Shown here one piece after another: positions 8,727-16,322 of a DNA stretch of 47,123 nucleotides; the stretch's first letter is position 1; every line of letters begins with the position of its first letter. The notes beneath the pieces are model-generated. The model did no database searches. It saw nothing but the letters and a program-made list of their open reading frames with translations, and was not told the origin of the DNA. Position numbers and translations under genes: made by a program. The stretch is from Gammaproteobacteria bacterium (GTDB lineage Bacteria > Pseudomonadota > Gammaproteobacteria > Pseudomonadales > Halieaceae), in NCBI GenBank assembly GCA_030433415.1, contig JAUIMF010000018.1, positions 1-47,123 on the forward strand. Reading direction: 5' to 3'.

Positions 8727-9485
8727 ATGAAACTGTTCGATCTGAGCGGCAAAGCCGCCCTCGTCACTGGTGGCAATGGCGGCATTGGTCGTGGCATCGC
8801 ACTGGCCCTGGCTGAGGCCGGCGCCAAGGTCTGTATCGCAGGTCGCAACGACCAAAAGAATGCGGTTGTGCTTGGTGAGGCTGAAGCGCTGGGCGCGACC
8901 GCCATTGCACAGCACTGCGATGTAAATGACGCGGACTCCATCAGTGCCACCATTGATGCCACCGTCAATGCCTTTGGCGGTCTGGATATTCTGGTGAACA
9001 ACGCAGGCATTGTTGCGCTCAACATGCCTCAGAACATGAGCGATGCAGAATGGACGTCGGTGGTGGACACCAACCTGAACAGCGTATTCCGGTTTTCGCG
9101 AGCCGCCTATCCGCACCTGGCATCAGGTGGCGGCAAGATCATCAACATCGGTTCGATGTACTCGATATTCGGTGGCCCCATGGTGGCGAGCTACGCGGCC
9201 AGCAAGGGTGGGGTCGTGCAGCTTACCAAGTCTCTGGCGGTCTCTTGGGCGGCCGACAATATTCAGGTCAACGCGATTCTGCCCGGGTGGATTGAGTCCG
9301 ACATGACCGCAAATATCGAGACAGACCTTGAGGAAATGTACAACGCCATCATAGCCCGTACACCGGCGGGTCGATTCGGTACGCCCGAAGAGCTTGGGGG
9401 TGCCGCGGTGTTCCTGGCGTCGGCTGCTTCGGACTTTGTGACGGGGCAGTCTCTGCCCGTGTGTGGGGGCTACAGTGTTTCGTGA
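8727..9485 (+). CDS. Short-chain dehydrogenase/reductase
   Basis: A 252-residue classical SDR using NAD(P)(H). The Rossmann glycine motif is TGGNGGIG (14-21) and the NNAG motif follows at 91-94. The catalytic set is Ser143, Tyr156 and Lys160 (SYAASKGG), with Asn near 116. Length and C-terminus (FVTGQSLPVCGGY) are typical. The sequence resembles FabG, gluconate 5-dehydrogenase and KduD-type enzymes, but the substrate cannot be decided. A good ribosome site (AGGAG, 8715-8719) supports this start. The exported patatin gene begins 33 bases after its stop and may be co-transcribed. Confidence 0.9.
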   Translation: MKLFDLSGKAALVTGGNGGIGRGIALALAEAGAKVCIAGRNDQKNAVVLGEAEALGATAIAQHCDVNDADSISATIDATVNAFGGLDILVNNAGIVALNMPQNMSDAEWTSVVDTNLNSVFRFSRAAYPHLASGGGKIINIGSMYSIFGGPMVASYAASKGGVVQLTKSLAVSWAADNIQVNAILPGWIESDMTANIETDLEEMYNAIIARTPAGRFGTPEELGGAAVFLASAASDFVTGQSLPVCGGYSVS

Positions 9486-9518
9486 TAACGGTAACTATGC
9501 GGAGTCGGAGAATCTAGC

Positions 9519-10958
9519 ATGACACTGAGGAAAGTGGCTGCGAGTGCTTTGTTTTGTGCGGGTATGATCTGCATATCAGGTTATGCAGAACAGATGGTGG
9601 TAGATAATGCCTTCGACCCGGCAATCTACGAGACAGAGCTGGCAGCGATTGACAAGGACGCCTACGAATGGGGCGTCGCTTTATCTGGGGGTGGTCTGAG
9701 GTCATCGCTGTTTGCCTATGGAGCCATGAAGGCGCTCTATGATCTTGGGATCCTGGAGAACATCGATGTTATTTCGTCGGTCTCAGGAGGGGGATACACC
9801 GCCTTCTCGCTAGTGACCACCAAGCATCAGGGCAAGTTTGGCGCCGCCTTCTTTAGTGGTAGCGAAATCTATCAACAGACCTGCGAGCTGATCACCCGGG
9901 GGAATTTTGTAACCGTTCCAAATGCTCTGGGCGCGGCCTTGTCGTTAAATCCCAGGAAAAAATCTATAGAGCTTTATGAAAATGCGATCGCACGTACGTA
10001 CGGTCGCGGTGAACTCGCAGGCTATGAGATGGACGCGCTTCTGGCGTCGGTGAAGACTGGCGAAAATCCGTTCTGGATTGTTAACACCACACTCATCAAG
10101 TCGAATAATGCGTTAGAGGTTTATGAGTTCACGCCTTACTGGAATGGAAATGACCTCCTCGATTACGTTACGTGGGAGAACGAAGCTATTTCAGTAAATA
10201 AAGCAGTTGCTATTTCTGGCGCTGCTTTCGCACCGTTGCTGAAGCAAACATTACAAACCAGCAACGCAAATGCACCTGATGGAAAGATCCTACTTTCTGA
10301 TGGTGGGCACTCGGAGAACCTGGGAGCGTTGGCGCTGATAAAGCGTGGAGTTAGCAACATCATTATTGTGGATGCGGAGCACGATCCTCAGTACAAGTTC
10401 GGGGCTGTGCGGAAGTTGCGCGATCATCTGAGCCCGTTGGGTTTGGAGCTAAAGATTGATGATGCCGTGGGTGAGCCCAACGGAGAACGGCTTAAAACAG
10501 CGGTGTTTCAGGGTGAAGTTATTGAGGCGAATGACGCTTCTGGAGGTCGTAAAGTCTCCAACATTTTTTATGTGAAGATGTCATTCCCTGAGTCTATGGA
10601 CTCTCTTTTCGAAGACGAGGAGGAATTGAAGCGCGGGGAGATGGCCCATAAGCAGTACTTCGAAACTCTCGAGGCGGGCAAAGATGTCGATGGAAACTGG
10701 AATTGTGGAGACGTACGGAACATCCAACTGGACCTGGCCGCGTGGACCAAATACAACATCGGTAGCTACTCAAACTATCTGCATAGTCGTAGCTACGTGG
10801 ATGCCATTGATTTGCCTGGAGATTTCTTTACGGCAAAGTTCCCACAATATACAACCGTTGATCAGAGCTTCTATCTGGACCAGGCCCTGGCGTTTATAGG
10901 CATCGGATATTTTGAGGCTTTGGAATTGAAACGGATGCTGGATGCAGTTCCCAACTAG
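9519..10958 (+). CDS. Exported patatin-like phospholipase
   Basis: A 479-residue predicted lipid acyl hydrolase. The N-terminus is a Sec signal peptide (hydrophobic about 5-20, cleavage near YAEQ). The patatin oxyanion motif GGGLR is at 57-61. The nucleophile Ser89 sits in SVSGG, with Ser in place of the first Gly of GxSxG. The dyad Asp261 is in SDGGHSENLG. It should act in the periplasm or outside the cell on phospholipid or another lipid ester. I see no beta-barrel C-terminal domain, so it is not a PlpD-type autotransporter. GGAG at 9507-9510 supports the ATG. Confidence 0.85.
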   Translation: MTLRKVAASALFCAGMICISGYAEQMVVDNAFDPAIYETELAAIDKDAYEWGVALSGGGLRSSLFAYGAMKALYDLGILENIDVISSVSGGGYTAFSLVTTKHQGKFGAAFFSGSEIYQQTCELITRGNFVTVPNALGAALSLNPRKKSIELYENAIARTYGRGELAGYEMDALLASVKTGENPFWIVNTTLIKSNNALEVYEFTPYWNGNDLLDYVTWENEAISVNKAVAISGAAFAPLLKQTLQTSNANAPDGKILLSDGGHSENLGALALIKRGVSNIIIVDAEHDPQYKFGAVRKLRDHLSPLGLELKIDDAVGEPNGERLKTAVFQGEVIEANDASGGRKVSNIFYVKMSFPESMDSLFEDEEELKRGEMAHKQYFETLEAGKDVDGNWNCGDVRNIQLDLAAWTKYNIGSYSNYLHSRSYVDAIDLPGDFFTAKFPQYTTVDQSFYLDQALAFIGIGYFEALELKRMLDAVPN

Positions 10959-11045
10959 GAACCGTCGCAGTCAACTTATTCCTCGGATGGTTTCCAACGC
11001 AACCGTTGTAGCGCCGGAGCGGGTGAAACTAAAACATGCGGGCCG

Positions 11046-11387
11046 CTAGAACGGAATATCCTCTTCACCCATATCTTCGGGCGTGGGGTAATAGTCGTCC
11101 GGGGGCGGAGCCTGATCGGCTCCCTGGGTAGCCACCTTCCAGCCCTGCAGATTATTGAAGTAGCGGCCGTTGTACTCGCGACCCCGAATATCAAAGCTCA
11201 CGGTCACTTCCTGACCCGGTTGCAGTGAGTCCAGCAGTGCCACCTTATCCTGCACAAACTCCAGGTTGATCTCCTGCGGGTACTTTCCGTCTTCGACGAT
11301 CACCACCATCTCGCGCTTGGTGAATCCGCTATCAAAGGTCTTGGGGTCCTGGATCAGTTTGATTTTGCCGGTTAACTCGTAAGCCAT
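11046..11387 (-). CDS. DUF3127 OB-fold-like protein with SSB-type acidic tail
   Basis: A 113-residue protein matching DUF3127, a small domain with an OB-like pattern known from phages and bacteria. The core runs from ELTGKIKLI to NLQGWKV. A Pro/Asp-rich linker then ends in EEDIPF, a near copy of the C-terminal peptide of single-stranded DNA-binding protein (DDDIPF) that recruits RecQ, RecO, ExoI and other repair proteins. A role on single-stranded DNA or as an SSB mimic is therefore plausible but unproven. It converges on the patatin gene and is divergent from the toxin-antitoxin pair. Confidence 0.75.
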   Translation of the reverse strand: MAYELTGKIKLIQDPKTFDSGFTKREMVVIVEDGKYPQEINLEFVQDKVALLDSLQPGQEVTVSFDIRGREYNGRYFNNLQGWKVATQGADQAPPPDDYYPTPEDMGEEDIPF

Positions 11388-11543
11388 GGTTGTGCTGGTC
11401 TTCCTGCGCTGGATTGTCGGGGTGAGGTGTGGGGCCGTAGTCTAACCGAAAGGTGCCGGGGCGCCAGGTTGCATCCGCTATCGCCCCGTTTTGCGCTGGC
11501 GTTACCTCTAATCGCTCGCCTGCGTGAGGCGCGAAAGTGATTC

Positions 11544-11573
11544 TTGAGGATCGTAGCGTTATAACGTTATAGT
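11544..11573 (+). promoter_or_regulatory. Promoter and palindromic operator of the toxin-antitoxin pair
   Basis: TTGAGG (11544-11549) and TATAGT (11568-11573) are 18 bases apart and read as -35 and -10. A perfect 12-base palindrome, TATAACGTTATA (11560-11571), overlaps the -10. This is the expected layout for autorepression by a ribbon-helix-helix antitoxin. Confidence 0.55.
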
Positions 11574-11600
11574 GCTGCAAACGAAGCATTGGTATCACCC

Positions 11601-11834
11601 ATGAGTATTCTCACCAAACGCTCCACAATCTACTTTGAGCCGGATGTGCATCGGGCGTTGAAAGTTCGAGCGGCGTCGTCGCAACTCTCGGTTTCTGAAT
11701 TGGTCGATGAAGCGGTGCGCCTTCTCATGCGTGAAGACCGCGAAGATTTAGCTGCCTTCGAAGAGCGCGCGTCAGAAAAAGAAATCTCCTATGAGGCTAT
11801 GCTTGCCGACTTGAAGAAGCATGGAAAAATATAG
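11601..11834 (+). CDS. Ribbon-helix-helix antitoxin (CopG/RHH type)
   Basis: A 77-residue DNA-binding antitoxin. The N-terminal strand (RSTIYFEPDVHRALK) and following helices (VSELVDEAVRLLMR) are a standard ribbon-helix-helix. The acidic C-terminal part should wrap and neutralise the toxin. ATG 11601 is preferred to TTG 11589. It overlaps the toxin gene by 14 bases, so the two are translationally coupled. It probably binds the palindrome over the upstream -10. Confidence 0.85.
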   Translation: MSILTKRSTIYFEPDVHRALKVRAASSQLSVSELVDEAVRLLMREDREDLAAFEERASEKEISYEAMLADLKKHGKI

Positions 11835-12084
11835 GGTTACCTTCAAGAAGTCCGTCGCAAAAGATTTAAGAAGTATCCCCAGCAAAGATGTAAAACGCAT
11901 ACTTCAGAGGATTGACGCCCTTGCCATCGATCCCCGGGCTGAGGGTTGTACCAAGTTATCTGCACGCGAGCGCTATCGAGTGCGCCAGGGCGTCTACCGC
12001 ATCGTGTACGAGATACGCGACGCAGAACTGGTGGTGCTCGTGGTCCGGGTCGGACACCGTTCAGCTATTTACAAGAGTACTTAG
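11821..12084 (+). CDS. RelE/ParE-family toxin
   Basis: An 87-residue basic protein with the RelE-type pattern. It has an N-terminal strand (YRVTFKKSVAKDLR), two helices, a central LSARERYRVRQGVYRIVYEI strand set and a C-terminal VGHRSAIY. RelE members cleave mRNA on the ribosome and ParE members poison gyrase. The RVRQGVYRIVYEI block and the terminal His/Arg favour an mRNase of the RelE type, without proof. It is full length and intact, partnered with the RHH antitoxin immediately upstream. Confidence 0.85.
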   Translation: MEKYRVTFKKSVAKDLRSIPSKDVKRILQRIDALAIDPRAEGCTKLSARERYRVRQGVYRIVYEIRDAELVVLVVRVGHRSAIYKST

Positions 12085-12163
12085 CGAGCGCGAGTTCTGG
12101 ACGCCGCACGCACGTGGGTGGTGGCGGCTTCGTCGAACGTTCACGTACTGAGCAACCCGAGCT

Positions 12164-13180
12164 CTAAGCGGCAAAAACCAGCGCCTCATTGAGATTACTG
12201 GTTCCGTTCCCACTGGGCGCAGTCGCTCCACCAATCACATAGGCAGTGCGTCCCAGCAGACCCGCACCGATGCCATGGCGTGGCGTCGGCATGGCCGGCA
12301 GGGCAACCCAGCGATCCTCGTCGGGCAGGTAGCGCCATACGTTGGGGAATACGCCAGGCTCGGGCTTGAAGATCTCGCCACCAAAAACCACCAGGCTGTT
12401 GTCGATCACCACGCTGGCTGTGCCCGCCTGCGGCAATGGAAGCGGTGCCGCGGTGCGCCAGCGATCTTCACGCACGTCGTAGATTTCGGTGACATCGAGA
12501 TTGCCCTCGGAGGTCCGACCGCCCGTCACGATCAACTGCTTGCCGAGCCATCCGCCGGTGGCGCTGTTGCGCGGGGTGGGGATGGGGGCGGCGCGCTCCC
12601 AGTGGTCGGCGCCTGTGTCCCAGCGCCAGTGGGCGTCGATGGCGTGGTGGTCCGCGCGCTTGGCGTTGGCGCTGCTGCGGGGCGTCTGGCCCGTCGCCAG
12701 ATGCACAATCCCGCTGCCGTAGTGGGCGAGTACACCCTCGGCCTGGGGCTCAGGCATTGCCGACTTCGACTGCCAGGCACCATCGCGCAGTACCAGCACG
12801 CTGTCGCGCATCTGCCATATGCCCGTCTCAGAACCGTGAAAACCACCCACTACAAACACATCGTCGCCGGTACTGACCATGGCCGCATGGTGACGTGCTT
12901 CGGGGAGCGAGGGTTCTGCCTGCCACTCGTCGCGCGCGGGGTCATAGGACCAGACGGCCGATTCAAAATACAGGTCTCCTGGTGATCGCTGCGCGATACC
13001 ACCGGCCACCCACAGGCGGTGTTGGTGCACTGTCGGATAGAGTTCCTGTATCTGCAGCGGTAGCGAGGCCCGGTTTGACCAGGTGGGCTCCGAGGCGGCG
13101 ACGAGTCTGGTCGCGCAACCCAGGGCCGCAGTGCCGAGTACAAAGTGACGTCTTGATATACCAGCGGCAGGTTGGGACAT
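12164..13180 (-). CDS. Tat-exported kelch-repeat beta-propeller protein
   Basis: A 338-residue protein beginning with a twin-arginine signal (ISRRHFVLGTAALGCA), so it is predicted to be exported folded. Kelch blades follow repeatedly, seen as GG or AGG turns with a later Trp (VAGGI...W, VVGGF, VTGGR, VFGGE, VIGGA). This gives about six blades, like bacterial kelch and galactose-oxidase-type propellers. No copper-ligand set is obvious, so it may be a binding rather than a catalytic propeller. ATG 13180 is chosen because the Tat signal starts there and GAGATC precedes it. A longer in-frame extension upstream is not needed. It is divergent from the methyltransferase-HNH gene. Confidence 0.82.
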   Translation of the reverse strand: MSQPAAGISRRHFVLGTAALGCATRLVAASEPTWSNRASLPLQIQELYPTVHQHRLWVAGGIAQRSPGDLYFESAVWSYDPARDEWQAEPSLPEARHHAAMVSTGDDVFVVGGFHGSETGIWQMRDSVLVLRDGAWQSKSAMPEPQAEGVLAHYGSGIVHLATGQTPRSSANAKRADHHAIDAHWRWDTGADHWERAAPIPTPRNSATGGWLGKQLIVTGGRTSEGNLDVTEIYDVREDRWRTAAPLPLPQAGTASVVIDNSLVVFGGEIFKPEPGVFPNVWRYLPDEDRWVALPAMPTPRHGIGAGLLGRTAYVIGGATAPSGNGTSNLNEALVFAA

Positions 13181-13318
13181 GGTGATCTCTATTGCGGGGT
13201 AGTGGGTTCGAATACGGCTATTTGGCCTCAGTCCAGCCGGTTTGACCAGACCGTCGGTGCCGGTACTCCCGCGCTTAGGGTGCTCGGCTTCACTCCCCAC
13301 ATCTGCTGTAATGCAGCC

Positions 13319-15016
13319 ATGAGCTTTTATCGGCAAAACGCGCCGGAGCTGGCCGCTCAGTACAACAGCCTGTCGCCTGACGTCGTACATGGCGCCTGGA
13401 AGCATCTATTGCCGGGTGAGCCGGGGCTGGCGGCAGACATTGGCGCAGGCAGCGGTCGCGACGCCAATTGGCTGGCGGATCAGGGCTGGAATGTGGTGGC
13501 CGTAGAGCCTGAGGCGGCGTTTCGTGAGCCTGCACGGGAGCACAGCCATGCCAAGGTGAGCTGGCTGGATGACACACTGCCTCGCCTCACCCGCCTGAGG
13601 GCGATGGACATGCGCTTTGACCTGATTCTGGTGAGCGCGGTGTGGATGCATCTGTCCCCCAGCGATCGGAACACCGCCTTCAGGGTGCTCAGTAATCTGC
13701 TCGCGCCAGGTGGGTTGCTGGTCATCAGCGTCCGACATGAAGCGGACGCCGGCGTGCGCGAATCCCGGGGCTTTTACGAGGTCTCGGCCGAGGAGCTACC
13801 CGCCTTCGCGAAGCAGCACGCGCTGGTGCTGCGGGAGCGACACCGCAGCGAGGATGCCCTGGGCCGCTCAGCGGTCAGTTGGGAGACGTTGTGTTTTCAG
13901 TTGCCGGATGATGGCACCGGAAGCCTCCCGCTGCTGAGGCACATTATTGTCAACGACAACAAGTCCGCGTCGTACAAGCTGGGTTTGTTGCGCGCGCTGA
14001 TCCGCATTGCCGAAGGCGCGCCGGGGCTGGTGCTTGCGCGAGATGATGATTGGGTGACGATTCCCTTCGGCGCGGTGGGGCTCTACTGGATCAAGCTCTA
14101 CTCGCAGACGATTCTTGAATACAACCTTCCACAGCACCCGAACAGCCAGAAGGGGTATGGGTTTGCGGGCACGCACTTCAGAAACCTGTCAGAGCACAGC
14201 CGCTTTGATCTGAGATTGGGAAGCAGATTTGCAGGAGATGATGCGAAAACCCTGACCGGGGCTATCAACGCGGCCTGCGGCAGTATCTCGCAGAATCCTG
14301 CGCACTACACAAAGCATCCCGGAAGCTCGAATACGGTATTCGAGGCTGAGAAAACAGGTGTAAGAGGCTCTGCAAAGCCCATAGAACTCAATCGCGACTA
14401 TCTCGCGCGCTTCGGTACGTTTCGGGTGCCTGCCGCACTTTGGCTGAGCATGAGCCAATACGCATGCTGGCTGGAGCCGACCATCGTCAATGAGTGGGTG
14501 AAGCTGATGCAGGGTTGGGACGAGAAGCGACGGGGTAGGCCGCGTGATGTGAGGCGCTACCTCAACGGCTTGGAATGGCGACAGGACAAGCGAGACACAA
14601 CGTTGGCGAGAGGGCGTTTTTCTGCCCTGGCCGCTGCGGGAACCAGCGTTCAGTGCACGTGGTCGGGCACGCGACTCAATAACCGCAACTTTGTCGTTGA
14701 CCACTGTTTTCCGTGGAGTCGCTGGTTCAACAACGACCTATGGAATTTGTTGCCAGCTGCGGATTCCGTGAATGGTCGCAAAGGAGACAAACTCCCCAGC
14801 GCTGATCTGCTTATCGATTCCCGCGAGCGTATCGTCACTTGGTGGGAGATGGCCTATGCAGAGCAGGACCTGGGGCGCCGGTTTTTCACCGAGGCACAGG
14901 GAGCTCTTCCGTTGTTGAGCGACTCGGTCACCGACTATGAAACCGTGTTTTCAGCGGTGATGCTCCAACGAAAGAAGCTGCGGGCCAACCAGCAGCTCCC
15001 GGAGTGGGCTGGGTAG
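13319..15016 (+). CDS. Class I methyltransferase fused to an HNH endonuclease domain
   Basis: A 565-residue two-enzyme protein. The N-terminal 190 residues are a Rossmann methyltransferase with SAM motif DIGAGSG (40-46) and the acidic VEPE after strand 2. A middle segment of unknown fold begins IVNDNKSASYKLGLLRAL. The C-terminal HNH domain has D461-H462 (VDHCFPW), Asn476 (LWNLLPA) and Asn485/Lys488 (NGRKGDK). The methyltransferase resembles small-molecule or protein methylases and lacks a DNA-methylase NPPY/DPPY motif. A restriction-modification role is thus not implied, but a nucleic-acid-processing or defence role is possible. The start is set by the MSFYRQNAPELA family-like N-terminus. Upstream in-frame codons run into the kelch promoter. 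Confidence 0.82.
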   Translation: MSFYRQNAPELAAQYNSLSPDVVHGAWKHLLPGEPGLAADIGAGSGRDANWLADQGWNVVAVEPEAAFREPAREHSHAKVSWLDDTLPRLTRLRAMDMRFDLILVSAVWMHLSPSDRNTAFRVLSNLLAPGGLLVISVRHEADAGVRESRGFYEVSAEELPAFAKQHALVLRERHRSEDALGRSAVSWETLCFQLPDDGTGSLPLLRHIIVNDNKSASYKLGLLRALIRIAEGAPGLVLARDDDWVTIPFGAVGLYWIKLYSQTILEYNLPQHPNSQKGYGFAGTHFRNLSEHSRFDLRLGSRFAGDDAKTLTGAINAACGSISQNPAHYTKHPGSSNTVFEAEKTGVRGSAKPIELNRDYLARFGTFRVPAALWLSMSQYACWLEPTIVNEWVKLMQGWDEKRRGRPRDVRRYLNGLEWRQDKRDTTLARGRFSALAAAGTSVQCTWSGTRLNNRNFVVDHCFPWSRWFNNDLWNLLPAADSVNGRKGDKLPSADLLIDSRERIVTWWEMAYAEQDLGRRFFTEAQGALPLLSDSVTDYETVFSAVMLQRKKLRANQQLPEWAG

Positions 15017-15025
15017 GTAGTTGAG

Positions 15026-15517
15026 CTACGCCTGCGTGGGCGAGGCTTGTCGCGATGTTTGTGCGGGGTTGCTCCTCGATGACAACACCGCGACGACACC
15101 CAACACCACCAGATACCCCAGTAACCCCCACGCCGCCGACACAAAGCTCAGCACAAGGCAGGGCGTTACGGCCAGTTTGCTAAGCCCCCGCGTTCTGGCA
15201 TCACCGATGATCCAATGCGTTACCAGCAGAATGAAGGCAAGAATCTCCAACCACACATTCAGCAGACGTTCCGGCACGCTGAACTTGGCAACCACGCCCT
15301 CGAAAGAGGTGAGACTGCCGGCCGGTTCAATCGCACTGGCGTTAAATACGCCCACGGTGAAGGCAATAAACAGCGCCACGGGGGCGAGCCGTCCCCCAAT
15401 AAGCAGCAGCGCACGGCCGGCTCGGTTGGCTGCGGGTAGCAGATAGGCGATGACCATGCCCAGCCAGAGCAGGGCAAAGCTGTTGGTCGCAATGGCAAAG
15501 TAATTGGCGTTATCCAT
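15026..15517 (-). CDS. Four-helix membrane protein, ABA4-like (DUF4281)
   Basis: 163 residues with four hydrophobic spans at about 8-28, 40-60, 88-108 and 115-142. The loop and helix pattern (FEGVVAKF, then WLEILAFILLVTHWI, then GDARTRG) resembles ABA4-like proteins, named for a plant protein needed for neoxanthin synthesis. The canonical His/Asp residues of that motif are not all conserved, so the assignment is moderate. The C-terminus is a Ser/Gln/Thr-rich tail. It lies downstream of DUF2239 beyond a strong terminator and converges on the methyltransferase-HNH gene. Confidence 0.55.
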   Translation of the reverse strand: MDNANYFAIATNSFALLWLGMVIAYLLPAANRAGRALLLIGGRLAPVALFIAFTVGVFNASAIEPAGSLTSFEGVVAKFSVPERLLNVWLEILAFILLVTHWIIGDARTRGLSKLAVTPCLVLSFVSAAWGLLGYLVVLGVVAVLSSRSNPAQTSRQASPTQA

Positions 15518-15528
15518 GGTGATGTCTC

Positions 15529-15551
15529 AAAAAAGGGGCTCAAAAAGCCCC
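15529..15551 (-). terminator. Rho-independent terminator overlapping the DUF2239 stop codon
   Basis: Read on the minus strand, a 6-bp GC-rich stem (GGGGCT/AGCCCC) with a five-base loop is followed by six T. The ascending stem encodes the last codons of the DUF2239 gene, and its TGA lies across the loop and descending stem. It separates that gene from the ABA4-like gene, whose ATG is only about 12 bases beyond. Confidence 0.8.
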
Positions 15552-16094
15552 GTTGGCAAAATGCAGGGTGTAGCTTCGAACGTCGGCGGGCCAGTCGTCG
15601 ATGTGCTGCCTGAAGGCACTTTCGTTGCCTGCGTAGAGTGCACGGGTGGCCTCTTCGAAGCCCGGCAGGTTGCCAGCAATGGCCGACATAAACCGATTGG
15701 TACGGTCCTGGGCAGTGCGTACCCCGTCGGACTGGGCGGTCGCGGCGCGGGCATCGTCGATGAGCCGCCGCAAGGCGGCGGATGCGCCACCGCGCTGGCG
15801 ATCCAGCCACTCCCAGTGCCGGGGTAGCAGCGTGACCTCGCGTCCCACGACGCCGAGCTTTGGCCGTCCGCGTTTGCGTTTTTCGGGCGCGGCGGTGGAC
15901 TCCGATTCAGCGAAGCGCGCAATCACATCGGCCTGGCTGCCGCTGAGGTCGATATCGATCTGCCGGCCCGATGTCATTTCGAACAGCAGGGGTGGAACTG
16001 AAGTCGGGTCCTGGTCGTGCAGCGTGAGTGCTACGTCGAGCAGGCTGCCGGCGACCAGGCATTGGTGGCCCGAGAAGGCGACATGAGTGTTCAT
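15540..16094 (-). CDS. DUF2239 family protein
   Basis: 184 residues, with the family's hallmark RGRPKLGVVGREVTLLPRHW followed by EWLDRQRGGASAALRRL. An early part (SGRQIDIDLSGS) is also typical. The basic RGRPKLG motif resembles an AT-hook, and the following helix-rich part resembles ribbon-helix-helix regulators, so DNA binding is a reasonable guess. No experimental function is known to me. It has a clear sigma70-like promoter upstream, and a terminator built into its own stop region, so it is probably expressed alone. Confidence 0.85.
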   Translation of the reverse strand: MNTHVAFSGHQCLVAGSLLDVALTLHDQDPTSVPPLLFEMTSGRQIDIDLSGSQADVIARFAESESTAAPEKRKRGRPKLGVVGREVTLLPRHWEWLDRQRGGASAALRRLIDDARAATAQSDGVRTAQDRTNRFMSAIAGNLPGFEEATRALYAGNESAFRQHIDDWPADVRSYTLHFANGAF

Positions 16095-16130
16095 GGTGTT
16101 TGCGCTTACTATTAATTGATCCGGGTAAAA

Positions 16131-16159
16131 ATAATAATACCAAGGTAAAAAAATTGCAA
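16131..16159 (-). promoter_or_regulatory. Sigma70-type promoter for the DUF2239 gene
   Basis: On the minus strand, TTGCAA (16154-16159) and TATTAT (16131-16136) are separated by exactly 17 bases, with a T-rich spacer. The -10 is about 37 bases upstream of the DUF2239 ATG. The stretch is much more AT-rich than its surroundings. Confidence 0.6.
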
Positions 16160-16322
16160 GCGTTTAGTGCTCAATTCAGTTAATGAGGTTTGCCGGCTGT
16201 GGATTCTCGGTTTCGCGTCCAACATCTGATGTAATACGTCGCGCACTGATAACGACTACAAATAAGCAGGCGGCGTTCTACCCGCGTGCATTACGATCAA
16301 ATCTAATTTAAGGAGCCAACCC

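Noticed and set aside
12275-12985. A 236-codon open frame opposite the kelch gene
   Set aside because: It is a GC-rich antisense shadow of a gene with a clear Tat signal and kelch repeats, and has no domain.
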